Below, piece by piece: positions 1-4,936 of a stretch of DNA of 5,350 nt. Position numbers and translations under genes: made by a program. How positions within the stretch are numbered: the stretch's first letter is position 1; each line of letters opens with the position of its first letter. This DNA is from UBA4416 sp046345275 (lineage in GTDB: Bacteria; Bacteroidota; Bacteroidia; B-17B0; Aurantibacillaceae). Below the pieces are notes generated by a model, which was not told the DNA's origin, did not search any database, and saw nothing but the letters and a program-made list of their open reading frames with translations. The stretch covers positions 1-5,350 of the forward strand of contig JBKDJY010000104.1 of the NCBI GenBank assembly GCA_046345275.1. The letters run 5' to 3'.

Positions 1-140
1 TTTTAACTTCATTCGTAAAATGGCACTTAATATTATTCGACAAAAAAATGACAAAAAAAGCTTAAGAAGACGAAGAAAAGAAGCGGCAAGGTCAACGAAT
101 TACTTGGCCGATTTATTAACTTTCTGATGCGGTTGCCCTG
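1..140 (+). mobile_element. Right end of an ISAs1-like insertion sequence (left part outside window)
   Basis: The window opens inside a transposase reading frame (stop at 125-127), and the sequence right after the stop reads TGCGGTTGCCCTG, ending at 140. Read inward from 140 this is CAGGGCAACCGCATCA. A CAGGG-type terminus is what I recall for ISAs1-family elements, so I place the IS boundary at 140. Target duplications in this family are about 8-10 bp, which would make GACAAACT (141-148) the candidate flanking duplication. The other end is not in the window, so neither the matching inverted repeat nor the duplication can be confirmed. The boundary is inferred from the position of the stop codon and the terminal motif. 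Confidence 0.55.
2..127 (+). CDS. ISAs1-family transposase, C-terminal fragment (5' end cut by window)
   Basis: Frame 2 is open from the first base to TGA at 125-127 and encodes 41 residues. The visible peptide starts FNFIRKMALNIIRQKNDKKS, continues with a run of arginines (RRRRKEAA), and ends NYLADLLTF. This matches the conserved tail of ISAs1/H-repeat-type DDE transposases: an 'IRxxALNxxR' helix, a K-rich turn with S/G-x-K/R-x-KR, and a 'YLxxLL' end. The basic run and the short distance to the IS terminus support the call. The DDE catalytic domain lies outside the window, so whether the full copy is active cannot be judged. No start codon is assigned because the gene runs off the left edge. 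Confidence 0.6.
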   Translation, partial: FNFIRKMALNIIRQKNDKKSLRRRRKEAARSTNYLADLLTF

Positions 141-198
141 GACAAACTCCGACTAATTGGCACTTTTAATTCTCGACAACTTTTCGTAAATTGGCTTT

Positions 199-215
199 GT
201 GGCGCTTACAGCCAC
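199..215. repeat. Small inverted repeat GTGGC-N7-GCCAC
   Basis: GTGGC (199-203) and GCCAC (211-215) can pair around the loop GCTTACA. No T-tract follows, so it is not a typical terminator. Function unknown; it may be part of an operator or an old mobile-element footprint. Confidence 0.35.
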
Positions 216-251
216 TAACAGAAATGTGAATTCCGTTTTTAAACGTTTAAA

Positions 252-271
252 ACCGACTATACCCGACTATA
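252..271. repeat. 10-bp tandem direct repeat (CCGACTATA twice)
   Basis: ACCGACTATA (252-261) is followed at once by CCCGACTATA (262-271), 9 of 10 identical. The core CCGACTA occurs a third time at 149-155. A 10-bp period puts both copies on the same face of the helix about 40-55 bases upstream of the putative ssb -7 box, which would suit an activator or repressor site. That role is inferred from spacing only. Confidence 0.45.
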
Positions 272-307
272 ATTGATTATTAACCGAATAATTTTTGACG
301 CTAGATT

Positions 308-315
308 TACCTTTG
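308..315 (+). promoter_or_regulatory. Candidate -7 promoter box of ssb (TACCTTTG)
   Basis: TACCTTTG fits the Bacteroidota -7 consensus TAnnTTTG exactly. It would start transcription near 320 and give a 5' leader of roughly 75-80 nt before the ssb ATG. No TTTG/TTG is found 19-21 bases upstream (the nearest TTTG, at 294-297, is only 10 bases away), so the -33 element is absent or weak and the promoter may need an activator. Confidence 0.45.
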
Positions 316-330
316 TGTCGTTGAAAGGAT

Positions 331-340
331 GAAGCGCTTC
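331..340. repeat. Palindrome GAAGCGCTTC in the putative ssb leader
   Basis: A perfect 10-bp palindrome, flanked by an outer pair CGTTG (319-323) and CAACG (348-352); GTTGAA (320-325) also pairs with TTCAAC (338-343). It lies just downstream of the candidate -7 box, so it could be an operator or a leader-RNA hairpin. Confidence 0.4.
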
Positions 341-398
341 AACTCTACAACGAAATATTTTTTATAAACGTTTAACCATTTTAAAAACAAAGAACATC

Positions 399-740
399 AT
401 GAACACATTAAGAAACCGCGTACAATTAATTGGTAATTTGGGAACTGCACCTGAAATAAAAACATTACAAGGGGGCAAAAAAGTAGCAAAGTTGGTTTTG
501 GCCACAAATGAAACCTATAAAAATCAAAAAGGTGAAAAGGTAACCGAAACAACTTGGCATAACATCACTGCATGGGGCAATCAAGCAGAATTGGCAGAAA
601 AATATTTTGAAAAAGGAATGGAAATAGCCGTGGATGGTAAACTTCAAAATAATAATTATACTGATAAAGAAGGCGTAAAGCGTTATGTAATTGATATCGT
701 TGCCAATGATTTTGTAATGCTTGGAAAAAAAAGCGCTTAG
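399..740 (+). CDS. ssb: Single-stranded DNA-binding protein, short tail-less form
   Basis: Binds and protects single-stranded DNA in the cytoplasm during replication, recombination and repair. The 113 residues are essentially one OB fold. The opening NRVQLIGNLGTAPEIK (6-21) is the classic SSB first strand. TTWHNITAWGNQAELAEKYF (51-70) carries the conserved tryptophans W53 and W59, and KGMEIAVDGKLQ (72-83) and RYVIDIVANDFVML (95-108) are the later strands. The protein stops at KKSA with no flexible linker and no acidic DDDIPF-type tail, which in long SSBs recruits partner proteins. Bacteroidota often carry such a short SSB, sometimes beside a longer one elsewhere. The ATG at 399 is chosen because the conserved fold starts directly after it; there is no Shine-Dalgarno, as expected in this phylum. 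The gene is monocistronic and ends at the terminator at 759-800. Confidence 0.93.
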   Translation: MNTLRNRVQLIGNLGTAPEIKTLQGGKKVAKLVLATNETYKNQKGEKVTETTWHNITAWGNQAELAEKYFEKGMEIAVDGKLQNNNYTDKEGVKRYVIDIVANDFVMLGKKSA

Positions 741-758
741 AAGGATCATAATTTTTTT

Positions 759-800
759 AAAAAGCCTTTCAAATATAATAAGCTATTTGAAGGGCTTTTT
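759..800. terminator. Bidirectional intrinsic terminator between ssb and the SprT-like gene
   Basis: The arm at 759-775 (AAAAAGCCTTTCAAATA) pairs with 784-800 (TATTTGAAGGGCTTTTT) over 17 bases with one G-U-type position and an 8-base loop. Both strands end the stem in T5, so it can stop ssb transcripts from the left and the leftward gldB-sprT transcript from the right. It lies 18 bases after the ssb stop and 24 bases beyond the stop of the SprT-like gene. Confidence 0.85.
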
Positions 801-823
801 TATTTTGCACCAATCTTAAAAAA

Positions 824-1471
824 TCAAATGACTTTTTCGAAAACTTCAACTTCAGCCAAAGGACTAAATAAATAAACCGATCCTGTGCTAATTTCCTTAC
901 AGCGGTAGCGTTTTCGGAGTTGTTCTCCTTTTTCAAAAACCCTAGAAGCATTGTATAAAAAATGAGTTTTAATGGGCAAACGTTCTAAAAAAATGGTGGT
1001 ATTATTTTCTTCTTGTTTGTCGTACAACTTTAAGGTGCGCATCAAGGTCACATCACTGCAACTCGAAGCAGCTGGATTGTTCATATATTTTCTTAAGGCA
1101 TATAAAATATCTATTGGTAAATTTTCGGTATTTAAAAATGGATTCATTAACATTTTAAAATGCGATTTCCATTCTTGACCATGAGGTGTAACCGAATTTT
1201 TATAATAATTATAGGTTTTTAAATGTGCTATTTCGTGTATTAAAGTCACAAAAAACGAATACTCATTTAAATTATAATTAATGGTAATGGTGTGGTTTTT
1301 ACCTTTGTGTGGCGGCATATAATCTCCAAGCTTGGTGCTTCTTTCTTTGGTAATTTTTAGTTTTATATCAAGTTCAATAATCCAAAGCGCAATGATATCG
1401 ACAGCAAAATGCGGAATATACTTTCTTAATATTTCCGAATTCCTTTGTATTTGTTGTTGTCTGAGATGCAT
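824..1471 (-). CDS. SprT-like zinc metalloprotease domain protein
   Basis: A 215-residue cytoplasmic protein with the SprT-like fold, the protease domain shared with eukaryotic Spartan, which cuts proteins crosslinked to DNA. The bacterial role of this branch is not established. Zinc site: HEIAH at 79-83 (H79, catalytic E80, H83) followed by HGQEW at 97-101 (H97 as third ligand), the HExxH...HGxxW pattern of the family. Before it lies a beta strand (NHTITINYNL, 59-68) typical of these enzymes. The C-terminal part has a single conserved-looking cysteine in ASSCSD (135-140) and another in RYRCK (188-192), but no CxxC pairs, so the zinc ribbon of E. coli SprT is missing. It ends GSVYLFSPLAEVEV. 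It starts 33 bases after the gldB stop on the same strand with no terminator between, so the two are probably cotranscribed. The ATG at 1471 gives the expected N-terminal helix. Confidence 0.85.
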   Translation of the reverse strand: MHLRQQQIQRNSEILRKYIPHFAVDIIALWIIELDIKLKITKERSTKLGDYMPPHKGKNHTITINYNLNEYSFFVTLIHEIAHLKTYNYYKNSVTPHGQEWKSHFKMLMNPFLNTENLPIDILYALRKYMNNPAASSCSDVTLMRTLKLYDKQEENNTTIFLERLPIKTHFLYNASRVFEKGEQLRKRYRCKEISTGSVYLFSPLAEVEVFEKVI

Positions 1472-1504
1472 TTAAAAAATGAATGTTTTGTAAAAAAAAA
1501 TGGA

Positions 1505-2533
1505 TTAAGGTTTATATTTTGATTTAGATAAAATTTTTTGCGCATCTGTTTCATTCATCAAATCATTGAGTGTGACTTTATCGTTGTGCTCCATATAAGA
1601 CTTCACAATTTGTCTTCCTAGCCACATGGCAATTCTTGGCGGACATTCATTGCTAATGGCTCTGGTAAAAGGCCCATCACTAGTAAATTCAGAAATAATT
1701 TTTAAATCATTATCAAATAATTTATTGTCTTTCACAAAAAACCCCCAATAATTTTTTTCATATTGTTTGCAAGTTATCAGTTGCTTTGTGGTGTAACCAA
1801 ATTTTAACGAGTCGTGTACATTTGGCAGTAAGCCATCACAGGCATAAAATATTTTTCCATAAAAAATCATATGATTCAATAAATTATTTGCAGGCGGGTC
1901 AGCATTATCAAATTCAGTTAATAGCCACCCTCTAACTACATCAGTTAATAAATGTTCTTTATTCATAATGCGTGTCCTGAATTTAGGAAACTGTAACATG
2001 TTATAATATTCACTATTACTTCCCAAATACATTTCAAGACCAATTCCAATGGTAGAATCAACATATACCACATTATAATTAAAGCCACTCATAAACGTTA
2101 CAAACTGTTTTGGCGTTTTTCTATTTGGAAAAAAAAATTTGAAACGTTTTAATACTTCTGTTAGTTCTTCGCCCAATAATTCAATATAATTATCTGTGAT
2201 TTTAGTTGGGATATCTCTAAAAACACTTTTCATATCTCTATCAGCAATAAATGCCAAAGTGTTATGGTTGTAAGAGGAATCATTTATTTTCCCCCCTTGA
2301 TTTAAAATACTGGTAACATATCTGAGGTAAAAGCTTGAATATTTTTTTTGAAAATCATCTGTTTTTTTTTCAATGTTTTGTTGATTTAATTCAACAATAT
2401 CCTTGTCTAGGCGCTTAAACACAACTGTTTTTTGATTTACATGACTTGTATCAATATCTAATGGATTATGTTTGCAACTTGATAAACAACCAATAAAAAA
2501 AACAAGAAATAATAATTTAAAAAAAGAATTCAT
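1505..2533 (-). CDS. gldB: Gliding motility lipoprotein GldB
   Basis: A 342-residue lipoprotein of the GldB family, required for gliding in Flavobacterium johnsoniae and widespread in gliding and related non-gliding Bacteroidota. The signal peptide (1-19) is hydrophobic (FFKLLFLVFFIGC) and ends in the lipobox LSSC with lipidated Cys20, so the mature protein is membrane-anchored on the outside of the inner membrane. Family landmarks: FKRLDKDIVEL (39-49), VTFMSGFNYN (145-154), GIGLEMYLG (163-171), LLTDVVRGWLLTEF (195-208), NHMIFYGKIFYACDGLLP (220-237), TSDGPFTRA (284-292), PPRIAMWLGRQIVKSYM (298-314) and the end AQKILSKSKYKP. Length is close to the family norm of about 320. The fold resembles DUF2268-type metalloproteases, but no HExxH is visible, so a catalytic role is doubtful. 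gldC, the usual partner, is not beside it; the next gene downstream is the SprT-like gene. It is divergent from the beta-barrel gene. Confidence 0.9.
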   Translation of the reverse strand: MNSFFKLLFLVFFIGCLSSCKHNPLDIDTSHVNQKTVVFKRLDKDIVELNQQNIEKKTDDFQKKYSSFYLRYVTSILNQGGKINDSSYNHNTLAFIADRDMKSVFRDIPTKITDNYIELLGEELTEVLKRFKFFFPNRKTPKQFVTFMSGFNYNVVYVDSTIGIGLEMYLGSNSEYYNMLQFPKFRTRIMNKEHLLTDVVRGWLLTEFDNADPPANNLLNHMIFYGKIFYACDGLLPNVHDSLKFGYTTKQLITCKQYEKNYWGFFVKDNKLFDNDLKIISEFTSDGPFTRAISNECPPRIAMWLGRQIVKSYMEHNDKVTLNDLMNETDAQKILSKSKYKP

Positions 2534-2585
2534 TTAAAGTTTTTATTAAATTTATACAATGTTAAATTATAAAACTTTTTAAAAA
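2534..2585. promoter_or_regulatory. AT-rich divergent promoter region between gldB and the beta-barrel gene
   Basis: These 52 bases contain only four G/C pairs and must serve both divergent genes unless promoters lie inside the coding regions. AAAGTTTT (2536-2543) and AAAACTTT (2571-2578) form an 8-bp inverted repeat with a 27-base spacer. TAAATTTA (2547-2554) is a self-complementary -7-like box (TAnnTTT with the final G replaced), readable on either strand. No -33 TTTG is found at the right distance for either gene, so exact start sites are uncertain. Confidence 0.4.
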
Positions 2586-3449
2586 ATGAGAAAAATTTTA
2601 ATTTTAGTTTCCAGCTGTTTATTGTTAGTTAATTCAATCATTGCGCAAAATGATAAAGATAAAAAGTTTAGATTTGGTTTGAGAATATCGCCCAGCCCCA
2701 CTTGGCTTAGAAGTGGTGACACAAAAGTAGTAGACCAAGGTGGCGTAAAATTTGGTTTTGGTTTTGGCTTACAAACAGAATTCCGCATAAATTCAACTGC
2801 ATCTTTTGTTACTGGAATTGGCGGTGATTTTTTGGGTGGCAAGCAAACATATAAAAATGGACAAGGTTACGCTTTAAATAAAGATGGTGAATATACTGAG
2901 TCTAAAAAAACAGATTACACCTTAGGGCCTAATGGCATCTTTGCGGCAAGTAATGGAAATAAATTTTACGTACTTAAAACCCGTTCGGTAAAAGCCACGT
3001 ATGTTACCATTCCAGTATTATTAAAATTAATGACAAAAGATATATCTGGACTTAAATATTTTGGGTTATTTGGTGGAAATATTGCCGTTCAAACCAAATA
3101 CTTAGCAACGGATGAAATTTTGGAATTAACGAAGGATCCGAATCCGAGTAGTAATGCTTATGTTGACGGAACAACCACAACTGTAGCTGACTTAAAGCCT
3201 AGTGGAGATTTAATTCCTTTTAATGCGGGTTTAAATGTAGGCATTGGTGCTGAATATAATTTATCGGGAAGCACTTCTTTCTTTTTTTCAATCAATTATT
3301 TAAGAGGGTTTATCAATCAATATCAAAATAAATCTGAAGTAATCGTTGATAAAATTAAAGAAAACATCAATACCTCAACAGCTCCAAGTACTTCTAAACA
3401 AAGTGCATTAAGCGATGCCATTCAAATTAACATTGGTGTTTTATTCTAG
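2586..3449 (+). CDS. Outer-membrane beta-barrel protein (PorT/OMP_b-brl-like)
   Basis: A 287-residue secreted protein predicted to sit in the outer membrane. Signal peptide 1-20 (RKILILVSSCLLLVNSIIA) with cleavage before Gln21, a common +1 residue in Bacteroidota. The mature part shows alternating amphipathic strands: FRFGLRISPSPTW (28-40), GVKFGFGFGLQTEFRI (53-68), ASFVTGIGGDFLGG (72-85), ATYVTIPVLLKLMT (137-150), LKYFGLFGGNIAVQTKY (156-172), FNAGLNVGIGAEYNL (212-226) and SFFFSINYLRGFI (231-243). It ends in a strand with C-terminal Phe (AIQINIGVLF), the usual outer-membrane insertion signal. The 'YVTIPVLLK' strand is typical of the porin-family/PorT-like barrels abundant in this phylum. Hydrophilic loops at 86-130 and 247-276 (Ser/Thr/Lys-rich) are probably surface exposed. 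The substrate is unknown; a specific tie to the type IX secretion system cannot be claimed. It stands alone, followed by a strong terminator. Confidence 0.8.
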   Translation: MRKILILVSSCLLLVNSIIAQNDKDKKFRFGLRISPSPTWLRSGDTKVVDQGGVKFGFGFGLQTEFRINSTASFVTGIGGDFLGGKQTYKNGQGYALNKDGEYTESKKTDYTLGPNGIFAASNGNKFYVLKTRSVKATYVTIPVLLKLMTKDISGLKYFGLFGGNIAVQTKYLATDEILELTKDPNPSSNAYVDGTTTTVADLKPSGDLIPFNAGLNVGIGAEYNLSGSTSFFFSINYLRGFINQYQNKSEVIVDKIKENINTSTAPSTSKQSALSDAIQINIGVLF

Positions 3450-3468
3450 TCCCTTTTTTGATTCGTAT

Positions 3469-3504
3469 AAAAAAATCTCAGCTATTTGGCTGAGATTTTT
3501 TTTT
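3469..3504 (+). terminator. Intrinsic terminator of the beta-barrel gene
   Basis: TCTCAGC (3476-3482) pairs with GCTGAGA (3489-3495) around the loop TATTTG. The stem is extended by A7 before and T9 after (3496-3504). The stop of the upstream gene is 20 bases away, so this ends its transcript and insulates nadE. Confidence 0.9.
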
Positions 3505-3558
3505 AATTTTAACTTCTCCTTTAGCCATTATAAAATATAAAAATTAAAAAACTGAAGA

Positions 3559-4341
3559 ATGAAAAATAAAGAAGTGGTCAATTATATTGTCAATTGGTTA
3601 AAAGATTATTCAGAAAAATCAAAAACGGATGGATTTGTGATAGGCATATCTGGTGGCATTGATTCGGCATTGACCTCAACTTTATGTGCGCTTACTGGCA
3701 AGAAAGTCATTTGCTTGAATTTACCCATTAAACAAATTATTGCGGAGTATGATAGAAGCAATGCGCATATAAACTGGTTGAAACAAAATTTTAAAAACGT
3801 TTCTTATGTTGAGGTAAATTTGACGTCAGTTTTTAAAGAAATAGAGCTTACATTTGATCAAGACGTCCAAGATTTTTTAACGATGGCTAATACAAGAGCT
3901 CGTTTAAGAATGACTACTTTATATGCCTATGCTGGGCATCACAAATTATTAGTGGCTGGTACGGGAAATAAAATTGAAGATTTCGGAATTGGATTTTTCA
4001 CCAAGTATGGTGATGGGGGGGTTGATATCAGCCCGATAGCAGATTTAATGAAATCGCAGGTGTATGCCCTAGCAAAAGAGGTTGGAGTGATTGAAGATAT
4101 TTTAAATGCTAAACCGACGGATGGTTTATTTGCAGATGGACGAACAGATGAAGATCAAATTGGAGCCACTTATGATGAATTAGAATGGGCCATGCGCTAT
4201 ATTGAAGATCAAAAAGATGATGTTTTGAACAAACGCCAAGAAGATGTGCTAAAGATTTATAAAAGTAGACATGTAGCTAATCATCATAAAATGAACCCCA
4301 TTCCAGTATGCTTAGTTCCTAAGGAATTTTTAGATAAATGA
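3559..4341 (+). CDS. nadE: NAD+ synthase, ammonia-dependent type
   Basis: Catalyses the last step of NAD+ synthesis: deamido-NAD+ plus ATP and ammonia give NAD+, AMP and pyrophosphate, in the cytoplasm. The 260 residues are one N-type ATP pyrophosphatase domain: P-loop GISGGIDSAL (29-38) for the ATP phosphates, NTRARLRM (111-118), AGTGNKIEDFGIGFFTKYGD (133-152) with the GxGNxxE and GFFTKYGDGG motifs that bind nucleotide and deamido-NAD, ISPIADLMKSQV (157-168), and the C-terminal loop KPTDGLFADGRTDEDQIGATY (185-205), which closes over the active site. There is no N-terminal nitrilase/glutaminase domain, so ammonia rather than glutamine is the likely nitrogen source unless a partner supplies it. 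Length is normal for the short form. The ATG at 3559 is 54 bases after the preceding terminator, so the promoter should lie in 3505-3558, where I see no clear box. The stop overlaps the next gene. Confidence 0.95.
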   Translation: MKNKEVVNYIVNWLKDYSEKSKTDGFVIGISGGIDSALTSTLCALTGKKVICLNLPIKQIIAEYDRSNAHINWLKQNFKNVSYVEVNLTSVFKEIELTFDQDVQDFLTMANTRARLRMTTLYAYAGHHKLLVAGTGNKIEDFGIGFFTKYGDGGVDISPIADLMKSQVYALAKEVGVIEDILNAKPTDGLFADGRTDEDQIGATYDELEWAMRYIEDQKDDVLNKRQEDVLKIYKSRHVANHHKMNPIPVCLVPKEFLDK

Positions 4342-4706
4342 ATGTCATGGAAAAAAGAACTTGTAGTGAATGTGGTGATGTATTTAATGGTAGAGCTGAC
4401 AAAAAATTTTGCAGTGATATGTGCCGCAATGCTTTTAATAACAAATTAAACAGCACAAGTAATGCCTATTTAAAAAGCATCAATGTGATACTTCGAAAGA
4501 ACAGGAAAATTATAGAAGAATTTTTACCTGAAGAAACCGCGAAAGTGTCTCAACAAAAATTAATTGATAAAGGTTTTAATTTTCAATATCACACCAATAT
4601 TACAACCACCAAAACGGGGAAAAACTATATTTTTTGTTATGAATATGGATATCTACCCATAGAAAATAATTATTATTTATTGGTAAAAAGAAAAACAGAT
4701 ACTTAG
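4338..4706 (+). CDS. Small zinc-ribbon protein of unknown function (DUF2116-like)
   Basis: A 122-residue soluble protein. The N-terminus has a four-cysteine zinc ribbon, C9-x2-C12-x12-C25-x3-C29, in the context CSECGDVFNGRADKKFCSDM, followed by CRNAFNNKLN (29-38). This 'GRxDKKFCSDxCRNxxNN' signature recurs in conserved hypothetical proteins of Bacteroidota. The rest is an alpha-helical part rich in Lys/Arg (44-62, LKSINVILRKNRKIIEEFL), then KLIDKGFNFQYHTN (74-87) and a beta-rich end (GKNYIFCYEYGYLPIENNYYLLVKRK, 94-119). The basic character and ribbon suggest nucleic-acid binding, which is inference. Its ATG at 4338 overlaps the nadE TGA as ATGA, implying translational coupling; Met4 (4347) is an alternative start that would leave a 5-base gap and keep the whole ribbon. 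No signal peptide or membrane segment. Confidence 0.82.
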   Translation: MNVMEKRTCSECGDVFNGRADKKFCSDMCRNAFNNKLNSTSNAYLKSINVILRKNRKIIEEFLPEETAKVSQQKLIDKGFNFQYHTNITTTKTGKNYIFCYEYGYLPIENNYYLLVKRKTDT

Positions 4707-4769
4707 TTTTATTTAAGTGAAAGTTGCATTTCGCCACCTTTCCATTTTTTCTTAAGATACAACCAAAAT

Positions 4770-4808
4770 AAAAAGGGCTTTCAAATACAATATTTAAAAG
4801 CCCTTTTT
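4770..4808. terminator. Bidirectional terminator between the zinc-ribbon gene and tRNA-Val
   Basis: The arm at 4770-4787 (AAAAAGGGCTTTCAAATA) pairs with 4791-4808 over 18 bases with one C/A mismatch and a 3-base loop CAA. T-runs close the stem on both strands (4804-4809 on +, T5 on -). On the minus strand the hairpin begins directly after the tRNA CCA end, leaving no trailer. Confidence 0.85.
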
Positions 4809-4811
4809 TGG

Positions 4812-4886
4812 TGGGAGCTACAGGGTTCGAACCTGTGACCCTCTGCTTGTAAGGCAGATGCTCTGAACCAGCTGAGCTAAGCTCCC
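4812..4886 (-). tRNA. tRNA-Val (anticodon UAC), CCA encoded
   Basis: The minus strand folds into a full 75-nt cloverleaf: acceptor GGGAGCT / AGCTCCC, D-stem GCTC / GAGC with loop AGCTGGTTCA, anticodon stem TCTGC / GCAGA with loop CTTACAA (anticodon TAC, read UAC), variable loop GGGTC, T-stem ACAGG / CCTGT with loop TTCGAAC, and discriminator A. The 3' CCA is encoded at 4811-4809. UAC decodes GUA and, by wobble, other valine codons. It is a single tRNA with its own promoter (4906-4936) and terminator (4770-4808). No sign of an integrated element using its 3' end as an attachment site. Confidence 0.97.
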
Positions 4887-4905
4887 CATCTTTTTTAAAA
4901 GAGTG

Positions 4906-4936
4906 TAAATATAATTCCTTTTTGTTAATGTACAAA
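4906..4936 (-). promoter_or_regulatory. Bacteroidota-type promoter of tRNA-Val
   Basis: On the minus strand TTTG (4936-4933) is followed by exactly 19 bases and then TATATTTA (4913-4906), which matches the TTTG-N19-TAnnTTTG consensus except for the last base. The expected start near 4900 would leave a short leader of about 14 nt to be removed before the tRNA 5' end at 4886. Confidence 0.75.

Larger units (their letters stand above)
141..398. other. Non-coding region between IS end and ssb, with short repeats
   Basis: No frame here gives a convincing protein on either strand. The stretch holds a small hairpin (199-215), a 10-bp tandem repeat (252-271), two copies of AAACGTTTAA (241-250 and 366-375), a third CCGACTA copy (149-155), a -7-like promoter box (308-315) and a palindrome (331-340). 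Its first part (about 141-240) looks less AT-rich than the genic spacers elsewhere in the window. It is probably the ssb promoter and leader region, with its far upstream part separated from its original context by the IS insertion. Confidence 0.5.

Noticed and set aside
120..218. Rightward open frame continuing past the IS end (DKLRLIGTFNSRQLFVNWL)
   Set aside because: Only about 33 codons, no start, crosses the predicted IS boundary and matches nothing recognisable.
465..749. Leftward 94-codon open frame inside ssb
   Set aside because: Antisense shadow of a clear ssb gene, with low-complexity Phe/Ile content.
972..1178. Rightward 68-codon open frame within the SprT-like gene
   Set aside because: Antisense shadow; the opposite strand has intact HExxH and HGxxW motifs.
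2579..2842. Leftward 87-codon open frame over the start of the beta-barrel gene
   Set aside because: Antisense to a convincing signal peptide and first barrel strands; no family resemblance.
3505..3558. Possible promoter for nadE
   Set aside because: The region must hold it by position, but no TTTG/TAnnTTTG pair is visible, so no site is marked.
4710..4780. Leftward peptide FWLYLKKKWKGGEMQLSLK before a TAA at about 4714
   Set aside because: It looks protein-like, but the frame is only about 22 codons, closed by a TGA upstream within the terminator hairpin. Probably chance, or at most a tiny relic.
4600..4935. Leftward 111-codon open frame across the tRNA and terminator
   Set aside because: It includes a translation of the tRNA (the typical artefact peptide around QRVTGSNPVAPTKK) and of the terminator stem; no real gene.
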